From: an uncultured Alteromonadaceae bacterium
GTDB taxonomy: Bacteria; Pseudomonadota; Gammaproteobacteria; Enterobacterales; Alteromonadaceae
Direction of reading: 5' to 3'
Length of the DNA stretch: 64,000 bases
NCBI GenBank assembly: GCA_947503265.1
Contig: CANNDC010000002.1
Location: 62,001-126,000 of the forward strand
This document shows, piece by piece, positions 1-8,351 of this stretch. The notes beneath the pieces are model-generated. The model did no database searches. It was not told where the DNA came from and was given only the letters and a program-made list of their open reading frames with translations. Each line of letters opens with the position of its first letter. The stretch's first letter is position 1. Position numbers and translations under genes: made by a program.

Positions 1-207
1 GATAGCATCATCCTGATAATAACAATAAGTACCTTTGGGCAATTGTTCAAGCTTGATAGCCAACACCATCTCGCAACTTGCACCGAGCTTTTCAACTATG
101 CAAACCTTTGGTTGTACATTCCAATTTTGTTCTGCTGCTATTGCCGAAAACTTAGGCAAAACAAGTTGCAACATGAGCACAAAAGCGCAGCAACGAATTC
201 GCATCAT
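1..207 (-). CDS. DUF3019 domain protein, cut by the window edge
   Basis: The minus-strand reading frame starts ATG-ATG at 207 and stays open for 69 codons to base 1, so only the N-terminal part is present. Residues 1-25 form a signal peptide. The mature part contains WNVQPKVCIVEKLGASCEM followed by LEQLPKGTYCYYQ, with paired cysteines typical of DUF3019, a small secreted Alteromonadales family of unknown function. The start lies 2 nt beyond the TGA of the MipA-like gene, so the two are almost certainly translationally coupled. From family knowledge, such pairs often sit beside an RstA/RstB-like two-component system, which would lie to the left of this window. The family call is by motif memory, not a search. 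Confidence 0.75.
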   Translation of the reverse strand, partial: MMRIRCCAFVLMLQLVLPKFSAIAAEQNWNVQPKVCIVEKLGASCEMVLAIKLEQLPKGTYCYYQDDAI

Positions 208-209
208 TG

Positions 210-1175
210 TCAGAATCTGTACCCCGCACCGATAAACAAGCTACTCACGTTATCGCGTCTAACTATGGGGCTATTGACCATACTGGAATGCAGCTTTTGA
301 TAAGAAGCATTCACTATCCATTGCCAATCGGCATTTATTTGCTGGGTATACAAAACAGAAATAGCCGGCTGAAAACCTCCTTTAGCTTGGTAGCTTTGGG
401 AATGAACAAATACATCTTGGTCACTTAAACCATAATAATAATTGATCAAATTATCGCTTTTCCAAATGAGACTCGGACGAATCATCAAACTCCAATCTTC
501 ACCGACCCAATGATGTTGATAGGTCATGGCAACCTTGTACCCCTTGTGCACAGAGCTAATATCTGTTTCCGCAGACAGGGTGAATTCAGAGTCGTCGCCG
601 TACAAATGCATGCGTAATCCCGCATTTACTGCCCAATCACGTCGCTCAATTTGACGAATGGATATCTCTGTTTCCTGCTCAGTTTCATCGGAACTTGGCA
701 CAGTGGGGGACAATGCACTTCCAGCAATGACAATATTGTTTGGATGCCAAAAGCTGAAGAAAGCACGTTCTCGATCAAGAGTGACGTAGGACTCAAGGCC
801 TGCAGTTTCAGTTTGAATAAACTTATACCCCAACTCGCCATTGTCGAAATACGCATTTTCACCATACCAAGCGATATCCAGCAGAATGATTTGCGGTAGA
901 GCATCACCATCAACCAGTGGGTTCGATTTAGCGCCCAAGCCTATCGCTACACCAATTTGCCAGTTGGATTTTTCGATGCAGGTATTGGATTTTTCACATT
1001 GATTTTCAGGCTCGGTAGAATAAGCAGTTTCTTCTGCACACAAAAAAGCACTTGCAACCAACAAAGGGACAAGAATCAATAATTGTATGGCTAATTTTAC
1101 CGCTCTAATTTTCACAGATATCTTTTTAATGTGTGCTTGTTGAACAAGATTAACAAAGCTGGTGGCCTTACTCAT
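210..1175 (-). CDS. MipA/OmpV family outer-membrane protein
   Basis: About 321 residues from an ATG at 1175; an upstream ATG at 1208 is also possible, but longer extensions run into the divergent gene. Residues about 20-45 form a hydrophobic export signal. The mature part has the alternating beta-strand pattern of a porin-like barrel, with WQIGVAIGLGAKSNPLVDGD and an ELGYKF strand near the start. It ends in GAGYRF, with the terminal phenylalanine expected for BAM-dependent insertion. MipA/OmpV proteins are outer-membrane scaffolding or permeability proteins; the substrate is unknown here. It forms a two-gene unit with the DUF3019 gene, 2 nt downstream. Confidence 0.8.
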   Translation of the reverse strand: MSKATSFVNLVQQAHIKKISVKIRAVKLAIQLLILVPLLVASAFLCAEETAYSTEPENQCEKSNTCIEKSNWQIGVAIGLGAKSNPLVDGDALPQIILLDIAWYGENAYFDNGELGYKFIQTETAGLESYVTLDRERAFFSFWHPNNIVIAGSALSPTVPSSDETEQETEISIRQIERRDWAVNAGLRMHLYGDDSEFTLSAETDISSVHKGYKVAMTYQHHWVGEDWSLMIRPSLIWKSDNLINYYYGLSDQDVFVHSQSYQAKGGFQPAISVLYTQQINADWQWIVNASYQKLHSSMVNSPIVRRDNVSSLFIGAGYRF

Positions 1176-1284
1176 CCTAGGATTACAATTATTCACAATT
1201 TTTGTCATTTGGTAGCAGAAAATAGCAATGACTATGACTAGTCTGGTTATAACAATAGCGAAGTAATAGTTTGAGGTTAGACAT

Positions 1285-3261
1285 ATGAAGACCGTATTAA
1301 CTGCATCATTAACCCTAGTGGTTCTCTCCGGCGCTATCTCTGGGTGTGGAGGTTCGAGTTCCACTGATCCTGAAGTTGAACTGACAGAGCCGCCCGTTAT
1401 CAATCAAGCCAAAGCCTTTGATGGTCCTTTGAGCAGTTCAACTAGCCTAGCGGCCGAGCGCTACATTAAAAATGGCATCTATGCCGCAGCTTTTGCTGCT
1501 CGAAACGAAGTTACCTCAAATCCGAGCTTAATAAGTGATGCTGCAGCACCCACTTTTACTGAGAATTTTTCCACAACCAATACGGCTGAACAGGGGGTTG
1601 ATGAAGCCGATCGAATCGAATATGACGGCGATTACTTGTATCTCGCCACGACTCAACAATGGTTAGAAAGTGGTGTGACACAACCTGCTATTAAAGTGAT
1701 GCAACGCAATGCCGATTTTACCCTGACAGAGCTTGACCAAATTCAACCTGATCTGGATTATCTCAATATTAATGGACTGTATTTATACCAAGACCGTCTG
1801 GCCGTTATTGGCAATGATTTTCCTGTTTATCCTCTAGCTGATGTTGCTATTTTACCTTGGTATGACGCACAAGCTCGTATCGGTATCAGCATCCATGATG
1901 TGAGTACACCTAGCGATACCAGTCAAGTATCCAGCATAGAAATAGACGGCAACTTGTTATCTTCTCGGCGTATCGAAAATAATTTGTACATAGTAAGTAC
2001 TTACACGCCTTATATCGACTCACTTGACCCTACAGCAACGACTGAAGATGCCTTATTAAACAATTACAAAGCAATCTTAGCCACGCCTGCCAGCGCAATC
2101 ATGCCAAAAATCCATTCTGGACAATCTTCTGTTGTTATGAACGACATCAATGATTGTTTTATACCCGCCGATGCAACAATAAGAGACGGCCATGCTCAAT
2201 TGATTACTGTGACTAGAATTAATTTAGACGCACCTGAAGATAGAGCATCAACTTGTTTAAGTACGTTCGCGTTTATGACTTACACTTCGCAAGACAGCTT
2301 ATACATTGCGAGCAATCTTGACGGCAGCGATACCCATTTCCATAAATTGTCTTTATCTGACTTACAGTATCAAGCTAGCGGAAAAGTAACAGGTCAAATT
2401 GGTTGGCGCGGCAGACCTAATTTACGTACTGACGAACAAGACGGGCATCTACGTGTAGTATCTACAGATTACAGCGGAGAACAATCCGTGCATAAATTGA
2501 CTATCCTTAATCAGCAGGGAAACCAACTTCAACCGGTTGCTGAACTTCCCAATGCCTCACAACCAGAGGCGATAGGTAAGCCAAATGAAGATATTTATGC
2601 CGTTCGTTTTATTGAAGACAAAGCCTATGTGGTCACGTTCGAGCGAGTCGATCCCTTGTATGTGATTGATTTGTCCGATCAACAAAGCCCCTTTATTGCA
2701 GGAAGTTTGGAAATTCCCGGCTTTTCCAGTTATTTACACCCATTGAAAAATGATTTGATTTTAGGGGTTGGGCAAGCCGTCGAATTTGCACAAATTCCAA
2801 GTACAGGAGAGCAACCAATAGAAATTCCAGTTACCAGTGGCTTGAAAGTCAGTCTTTTTGATGCTCGTGATCCAGAAAACCCTATAGAGTTAACTTCAAT
2901 GGAAACACCTTATGCCTATTCGCCGGTTGAATTTGATTACAAAGCATTTACGGTCTTGGAAAATGCTGGTGCATATCGATTTGCCATGCCGATGGAGCAA
3001 TGGCGCACAGATTCGGGGCCAGCAAATACCAGTCTAATTTCTGCCATCAATTCATTGTTACTGTTGGAAACGGATACGAATGTAGAGACGCCAGAATTAG
3101 TACTGGTAGACAAATTATCTGTTCAGAATAATGAAGTTAATTACATATATTCTGGTGAAGACCGAAGCGTGTTGCATGGCGATTCTGTGTACTACATTCA
3201 TGGAAACCAGATATGGTTGGGACAGTGGATGACCAACAGTGATCTGCTTGGGCCATATTAA
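1285..3261 (+). CDS. Secreted beta-propeller lipoprotein
   Basis: This 658-residue protein starts with a lipoprotein signal ending in the lipobox ISGC (Cys about 21), then a Gly/Ser-rich linker. The segment NTAEQGVDEADRIEYDGDYL near residue 100 is the hallmark of the secreted C-terminal beta-propeller family (COG4880, Beta_propel). Further blade-like repeats follow, such as DIYAVRFIEDKAYVVTFERV. Predicted location is the cell envelope. No catalytic motif is visible and the role is unknown. It is transcribed divergently from the MipA-like gene, with overlapping 5' regions of about 110 bp. The family assignment is fairly secure; its function is not. Confidence 0.8.
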   Translation: MKTVLTASLTLVVLSGAISGCGGSSSTDPEVELTEPPVINQAKAFDGPLSSSTSLAAERYIKNGIYAAAFAARNEVTSNPSLISDAAAPTFTENFSTTNTAEQGVDEADRIEYDGDYLYLATTQQWLESGVTQPAIKVMQRNADFTLTELDQIQPDLDYLNINGLYLYQDRLAVIGNDFPVYPLADVAILPWYDAQARIGISIHDVSTPSDTSQVSSIEIDGNLLSSRRIENNLYIVSTYTPYIDSLDPTATTEDALLNNYKAILATPASAIMPKIHSGQSSVVMNDINDCFIPADATIRDGHAQLITVTRINLDAPEDRASTCLSTFAFMTYTSQDSLYIASNLDGSDTHFHKLSLSDLQYQASGKVTGQIGWRGRPNLRTDEQDGHLRVVSTDYSGEQSVHKLTILNQQGNQLQPVAELPNASQPEAIGKPNEDIYAVRFIEDKAYVVTFERVDPLYVIDLSDQQSPFIAGSLEIPGFSSYLHPLKNDLILGVGQAVEFAQIPSTGEQPIEIPVTSGLKVSLFDARDPENPIELTSMETPYAYSPVEFDYKAFTVLENAGAYRFAMPMEQWRTDSGPANTSLISAINSLLLLETDTNVETPELVLVDKLSVQNNEVNYIYSGEDRSVLHGDSVYYIHGNQIWLGQWMTNSDLLGPY

Positions 3262-3409
3262 GTGAACTTATATTCTTTAATTCCGGTCTAGTCAATATAC
3301 GGTCAACAGGCCCAAATTAAAAAAGCGTGATTTGAAACTTTACGTGAAATTGGTCGTATAGATTATTAAGAGCATAGTATTTGTTCAGTTTAAATTCATG
3401 CAAATAGAC

Positions 3410-3435
3410 TATACTAAGGTCTGGGTTAACAGACC
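3410..3435 (+). promoter_or_regulatory. Candidate promoter with hairpin at the transcript start
   Basis: A TATACT hexamer at 3410-3415 resembles a sigma70 -10 element. It is followed at once by a 6-bp inverted repeat GGTCTG/CAGACC (3418-3423 and 3430-3435) that spans the predicted transcription start. No convincing -35 box was found. The repeat could be an operator or a 5' mRNA hairpin for the DUF3016 gene starting at 3489. Confidence 0.35.
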
Positions 3436-3488
3436 CTAGTGTAGATAACGAGAATCGTAATATTTTGTCAACGACAGAGGCTAGAATC

Positions 3489-4013
3489 ATGAAGAAATCT
3501 TTGTTAACACTAGCAGCAAGCGCATTAGTTCTCAGTGCCAGCCAGAGTGTGGCTAAAGCGGATGTGGAAATTGTTTGGGAAAACCCAAAAGACTATACCG
3601 ATGTAAGACCCACCACTGAGTCTCGGGTTAAGTTTAGAGAAAGTACGTTCAAGAAGCTTGAGGAGTACGTGAATAAACTTGCAGAGGATTTACCTGATGG
3701 TCAAACCTTGAGTATGAAGGTGACCAATCTGGATTTAGCAGGGCAAGTATGGCCTGCATCTTTCGTTGGATTTGGCAATGGTGGTACAGACGTACGATTG
3801 GTCAAAGGAATTGACATTCCTCGCATGGAGTTTTCCTACACGTTGAAAGAAGCTGACGGTAGTATTGCTCAGGAAAATGAAGTCAAAATAAAGGACATGA
3901 ATTTCCAACACCGTCACAACCCTTTCTTTAGGAGCGAACCACTAAGATACGAAAAAAATATGCTTCGAAAGTGGTTCAAGGATGAATTTCCGGAACTGAT
4001 CGCGAAAAATTAG
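3489..4013 (+). CDS. DUF3016 domain secreted protein
   Basis: About 174 residues. The ATG at 3489 is chosen because it is followed at once by a classical signal peptide (MKKSLLTLAASALVLSASQS, cleavage near AKA-DVEI); an in-frame start 24 nt upstream would add a polar extension. The mature domain begins VEIVWENPKDYTDVRP and contains GQVWPASFVGFGNGGTDVRL, matching the DUF3016 family of small periplasmic proteins of unknown role. It is a single-gene unit with its own upstream region and a strong terminator after the stop codon. No enzymatic motif is seen. Confidence 0.75.
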   Translation: MKKSLLTLAASALVLSASQSVAKADVEIVWENPKDYTDVRPTTESRVKFRESTFKKLEEYVNKLAEDLPDGQTLSMKVTNLDLAGQVWPASFVGFGNGGTDVRLVKGIDIPRMEFSYTLKEADGSIAQENEVKIKDMNFQHRHNPFFRSEPLRYEKNMLRKWFKDEFPELIAKN

Positions 4014-4024
4014 CTATTTATACC

Positions 4025-4050
4025 AAAGCCGTCGTTCTGACGGCTTTTTA
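4025..4050 (+). terminator. Rho-independent terminator after the DUF3016 gene
   Basis: Perfect 9-bp stem AAAGCCGTC/GACGGCTTT with a 5-nt loop, followed by a T-rich run, 11 nt after the stop codon. Confidence 0.9.
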
Positions 4051-4376
4051 TTTTATTTAATATTTTTTCAATATTTATTATCTTTTATATTTCAATATCT
4101 TACCTTTTATCTGTAGTGCTTTGCGAGTAGTAAATTTTCCTAACCAGCTGGTCAGGTTTATGCGTGTCGTTGAATAACTGTACTATTTCTGACACTATCA
4201 CGAGAGGGAAATTGAACGGCGTTGTCGGTGCTTGTCACCTAAGTGTAATAGTTTTCTCATAGCATTTGACCTCGCCATAAGCATGACATTGAAATCGGCA
4301 AGTATTATCCATCAATAATAAATATAAAAAATGTAGAGCCAGTCACTGGCCACATAAACTCATGTTAGGAGAAATC
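4051..4376. other. Intergenic region before the nuclease gene
   Basis: An AT-rich gap of about 325 bp. It holds a ribosome binding site (TAGGAGA just upstream of 4377) and presumably the promoter of the nuclease gene, but I cannot single out a convincing -35/-10 pair. No ORF or hairpin of note was seen. Confidence 0.5.
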
Positions 4377-7300
4377 ATGAAATGTAAACTCGCAATGGCG
4401 CTGTCCTTGCTGTGCGCTTCTACCGCACAAGCAACCAGTGTATTTATCAATGAGATTCATTACGACAATGTCGGTGGCGATGTTGGAGAGTTTTTTGAAA
4501 TCGCAGCCCCTATTGGCACAGACTTAAGTGGCTGGTCCGTGATGCTGTATAACGGCAGCAATGGCACTGCCTACAATACCCTTGACTTATCTTCAGGCAC
4601 ATTAGTTGAGGATGCAGGTTTTTCTTTTCTTGCCGTATCTTTGCCAGCCAATGGTTTGCAAAATGGTTCACCAGATGGCTTGGCTTTGATCGACAACAAT
4701 GACAATGTCATTCAATTTTTAAGTTATGAGGGATCATTCACAGCAACGAGTGGCGTTGCTACTGGCATGACTAGTGTAGATATCGGTGTTAGCGAACCCA
4801 ACAACACTGTTGTTGGCTTTTCGCTCCAATTATCAGGTATGGGATCAGAATACAGTGATTTCAGCTGGGCTATGCCAGCTGATCAAACTCCTGGTGCAGC
4901 TAATAATAATCAAACATTTGATGGCTTTACCGCATCTTTAGATCTTGTCATTAATGAATTCTTAGCCGATCCCGCCGGAGATTTAACCGGTGATGCAAAT
5001 GGCGATGGTACACGTAACGCGACCCAAGACGAATTTGTCGAAATCGTCAATAATGGTGAAACAAATGCTGATCTAAGCGGGGTTGAGTTAGGTGACGCGG
5101 TTTTCGCAGCTAGGCATGTTTTCCCTGAGGGTACTATTGTTGAGCCAGGTTGTGCAATTCTGGTATTCGGCGGCGGCAGTCCTACAGGCGAATTTGGTGA
5201 ATCCTTAGTACAGACAGCAAGCAGTGGTGGTTTAGGTCTGAACAATGGCGGAGATTCTGTTACGTTAACAAACGGTGATGAAACTATTACCCTTGAGTAT
5301 GGTAGTGAGGGTGGCAACAATCAGTCTCTCACCCGAAATCCAGATATAACTGGTGAATTTGCCCAACATTCCAGTATTGATGCTGCTCAAGGCGCTCTTT
5401 TCTCGCCAGGAACCAAGCTCGATGGCTCGGTATTTTGTTCTGAAGATGTTATAGAAGAAGTCAACATTGTTATCAATGAAGTACATGCCGATCCCGCCGG
5501 AGATCTAACCGGTGATGCAAATGGTGACGGTATTCGCAACGCTACTCAGGATGAATTTGTTGAAATCGTCAATGTAGGCGAAGCGCCAGCTAACTTGAGC
5601 GGTTGGGAAATAGCCGATGGCGTGGCTACAAGACATATCTTCCCAGAAGGTTCAATGGTTGCCCCTGGTTGTTCTGTCGTTGTGTTTGGTGGCGGTACTC
5701 CTACCGGTGACTTTGGTGGTGCCTTAATGCAGGTGTCTTCTGGAGGCTCATTAGGTTTAAACAATGGTGGCGATAGCGTAACTGTCTCTAGTGGCGACAA
5801 TTCACAGACTTTCGAGTACGGTAGTGAGGGTGGAAATAATCAGTCTCTCACCAGAAATCCAGATATCACCGGAGAATTTGCTCAACATTCCGGTATTAAT
5901 GGCGCTCAAGGTGCTCTTTTCTCTCCGGGAACTAAACTTGATGGAGCTAGCTTCTCAGGTTGTTCTGTAACAGATATTGCTCCAACAGTAATTGATATTA
6001 CACCAGCCGATGGCGCTACTGATGTGGCCGCGGATACCACGATAAGTATTACGTTCAGCGAAGAAGTGACTGTTTCTGAGTGGCCTGCTTTGAGTTGTAC
6101 TGTCAGTGGCAGCGTTGCACTAAGTGGTGATGTTTCTGGTACGAGTTTCACATTGACACCAGATGCGAATCTAAACAGCAACGAAACCTGTACCTTCACC
6201 TTGCCTGCCAGCTCTGTGGCGGATACAGATGGAACAGCAGATTCCTTGGCCGAAGATTTTGAAAGCGCGTTTACCACCGCGGAGTTACTATCGTGCGAGG
6301 CACCTTCTGCAGAGATGATTGACTTTATTCATGATGTTCAGGGTTCAGGTGATGCATCTCCATTAGTTGGTCAAACTGTGACGGTTGAAGGCGTTGTAAC
6401 ACAAGTATTGATGGGTACTAGCGGTTTCTATATGCAAGAAGAAGACGCGGACATGGATGCCGACCCATCTACTTCTGAAGGTGTGTTCGTGTTCTATGCA
6501 AGTGAAGCACCTTTGCCAGCGGTTAATAGTGTTGTTCGTGTGGTCGGTGAAGCAACGGAATTCTTTGAAGAGACTCAAATCATAGCGGCGCAAGCTCCTG
6601 TCGTTTGTGGTGAGGAAGAATTTACACCAACAATCATAAGTTTGCCGTTTGCTAGTGCTGCGGAACCGGAAACTACGGAAGGCATGTATGTGTCATTCGA
6701 TAGTCCTCTGACGGTTTCTGATAACTTCAACTTAGGACGTTTTGGTGACGTCACCTTGTCAAATGGTAGATTGTTCAACCCCACAAATTTGCATGCACCA
6801 TTATCTCCGGAGGCTTTAGCATTAGCAGCACAAAATGCATTAAATAGAATCACTCTGACAGATGATGATAGCTCGCAAAATCGCGACCCAATTGTCTTCC
6901 CAACAGGAGGCCTGTCTGCGTCTAATACACTTAGAGGTGGAGATACAGTTTCTCAGCTAGAAGGTGCGTTAAATTATGGTTTTGGCGCCTATCGCATTGT
7001 ACCAGCGGTTGAGCCGACTTTTGTTCAGTCCAATCCTCGAGAAGCGACACCATCGCTAACTCGTGGCAACCTGACAGTGGCCTCGTTAAACGTGCTCAAC
7101 TTGTTTAATGGTGATGGTCAAGGCGGAGACTTCCCGACGCCGCGTGGAGCAGACAGCATTGAAGAATATGATCGTCAGTTGGTCAAAACGGTCAATGCAC
7201 TCAATGCTATGGACGCAGATATAATTGGCTTGATGGAAATCGAGAACGATGGTTTTGGTCCCCTTAGCACAATCGCGCAATTGACTGATGAACTAAATGC

Positions 7301-8195
7301 CATTGCAGGGGATGGAGTTTATGCCTTTATCGATGCGAACAATGGTAATCCAGTTGGTACCGACGCAATCGCTGTAGGGTTCTTGTATAAGCCAGCAACT
7401 GTAACCCCAGTTGGCGATACACAGTTGAACTTTGATGACATCTTTAACCGTCCTCCAACTGCTCAGGTGTTTGCTTTGGACAACGGTGAGGAAATTGCAG
7501 TTGTGGTAAATCACTTCAAGTCTAAGAGTTGTAGAAACTCAAGTGGAGCAGATGACGACCAAGGTGATGGACAAGGGTGTTACAACGACCAAAGAACCAA
7601 ACAAGCACAAAGTTTGGCTAATTGGTTATCGTCAAATGACGCGCTCAGTAGCCAGACAAATGTGTTAATAATTGGTGATTTGAATGCCTATGCAAAAGAA
7701 GATCCGATTGTCGCGCTTGAAACTGCCGGTTACACTAACGTTATTGAGGCATATCAAGGCGCCGAAGCCTACTCATATACCTTCTTTGGTGAAGTGGGAT
7801 ACCTAGATCACGCGTTGGCAACGGACAGCTTATTAGCAAAAGCAACTGATGCCATCGAGTGGCATATCAATGCCGATGAGCCTCGTATCTTAGACTACAA
7901 CTTAGAGTTCAAATCACCACAACAGCAAATCGATTTGTACTCAGAAGATGTGTTCAGAATGTCAGATCACGATCCTGTACTAGTCAGCTTTAATTTGCAG
8001 CCAGATGTGTTGGTTGGAGATTTAGATGGTGATGGTGATGTCGACTTCGCCGACATAGTTGCTTTATCTCGTTCGATTAGAAGCGGTAACGCAACAGACT
8101 TGTCTAACGACTTTAACGAAGACGGTGTAGTGGATACCTTAGATGTTCGTGTACTAAGAACCATGTGTACCAGAACACGTTGTTCTACTAGGTAG
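4377..8195 (+). CDS. ExeM/NucH-type extracellular endonuclease with lamin-tail repeats
   Basis: About 1272 residues. The ATG at 4377 has TAGGAGA 6 nt upstream and opens a clean signal peptide ending AQA. Domains in order: lamin-tail domain 1 (about 20-170), two nearly identical lamin-tail domains (about 190-355 and 360-535), a Big_5 Ig-like domain (about 545-645), an OB-fold (about 660-760), and an endonuclease/exonuclease/phosphatase domain (about 910-1200). A C-terminal dockerin-like calcium-binding pair follows (GDLDGDGDVDFAD and DFNEDGVVDTLD). The catalytic domain shows GLMEIEND, NHFKSK, GDLNAY and SDHDPV, the expected metal and active-site motifs. The likely job is degradation of extracellular DNA for nutrients or biofilm turnover. 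It is longer than usual ExeM because of the lamin-tail duplication. It stands alone, convergent with the acyl-CoA dehydrogenase. Confidence 0.88.
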   Translation: MKCKLAMALSLLCASTAQATSVFINEIHYDNVGGDVGEFFEIAAPIGTDLSGWSVMLYNGSNGTAYNTLDLSSGTLVEDAGFSFLAVSLPANGLQNGSPDGLALIDNNDNVIQFLSYEGSFTATSGVATGMTSVDIGVSEPNNTVVGFSLQLSGMGSEYSDFSWAMPADQTPGAANNNQTFDGFTASLDLVINEFLADPAGDLTGDANGDGTRNATQDEFVEIVNNGETNADLSGVELGDAVFAARHVFPEGTIVEPGCAILVFGGGSPTGEFGESLVQTASSGGLGLNNGGDSVTLTNGDETITLEYGSEGGNNQSLTRNPDITGEFAQHSSIDAAQGALFSPGTKLDGSVFCSEDVIEEVNIVINEVHADPAGDLTGDANGDGIRNATQDEFVEIVNVGEAPANLSGWEIADGVATRHIFPEGSMVAPGCSVVVFGGGTPTGDFGGALMQVSSGGSLGLNNGGDSVTVSSGDNSQTFEYGSEGGNNQSLTRNPDITGEFAQHSGINGAQGALFSPGTKLDGASFSGCSVTDIAPTVIDITPADGATDVAADTTISITFSEEVTVSEWPALSCTVSGSVALSGDVSGTSFTLTPDANLNSNETCTFTLPASSVADTDGTADSLAEDFESAFTTAELLSCEAPSAEMIDFIHDVQGSGDASPLVGQTVTVEGVVTQVLMGTSGFYMQEEDADMDADPSTSEGVFVFYASEAPLPAVNSVVRVVGEATEFFEETQIIAAQAPVVCGEEEFTPTIISLPFASAAEPETTEGMYVSFDSPLTVSDNFNLGRFGDVTLSNGRLFNPTNLHAPLSPEALALAAQNALNRITLTDDDSSQNRDPIVFPTGGLSASNTLRGGDTVSQLEGALNYGFGAYRIVPAVEPTFVQSNPREATPSLTRGNLTVASLNVLNLFNGDGQGGDFPTPRGADSIEEYDRQLVKTVNALNAMDADIIGLMEIENDGFGPLSTIAQLTDELNAIAGDGVYAFIDANNGNPVGTDAIAVGFLYKPATVTPVGDTQLNFDDIFNRPPTAQVFALDNGEEIAVVVNHFKSKSCRNSSGADDDQGDGQGCYNDQRTKQAQSLANWLSSNDALSSQTNVLIIGDLNAYAKEDPIVALETAGYTNVIEAYQGAEAYSYTFFGEVGYLDHALATDSLLAKATDAIEWHINADEPRILDYNLEFKSPQQQIDLYSEDVFRMSDHDPVLVSFNLQPDVLVGDLDGDGDVDFADIVALSRSIRSGNATDLSNDFNEDGVVDTLDVRVLRTMCTRTRCSTR
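4967..5944 (+). repeat. Intragenic direct repeat encoding two lamin-tail domains
   Basis: Two units (about 4967-5426 and 5490-5944, period about 523 bp) are strongly alike at DNA level, including long near-identical stretches at both ends of each unit. They encode DPAGDLTGDANGDG and EGGNNQSLTRNPDITGEFAQ twice. This indicates a recent tandem duplication within the nuclease gene. Confidence 0.85.
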
Positions 8196-8214
8196 CTCTT
8201 AGGCTAGTCAAATA

Positions 8215-8248
8215 CATGTTCTAAGTGCTCTAATGCACTTGGAACATG
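8215..8248. other. Inverted repeat downstream of the nuclease gene
   Basis: A 14-bp stem with one G-T wobble (CATGTTCTAAGTGC paired with GCACTTGGAACATG), 6-nt loop and no T-run. It may stabilise the 3' end of the nuclease mRNA or assist the terminator that follows. Confidence 0.6.
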
Positions 8249-8265
8249 ACATACAAAGAAAATGA

Positions 8266-8309
8266 AAAAGGCGCTTTACTACGTGACCCCACAAAGTAAA
8301 GTGCCTTTT
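8266..8309. terminator. Bidirectional terminator between convergent genes
   Basis: A 14-bp stem AAAAGGCGCTTTAC/GTAAAGTGCCTTTT with one wobble pair. It has an A-rich left flank and T-rich right flank, and lies between the nuclease and the acyl-CoA dehydrogenase genes. Confidence 0.8.
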
Positions 8310-8351
8310 GTTTTGCTTAAATCTAATTAACTTAAATCTCTGTTTTACCGA

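Noticed and set aside
4967..5944. CRISPR-like repetition
   Set aside because: The repeats are two long in-frame copies inside a coding sequence, not short repeats with unique spacers.
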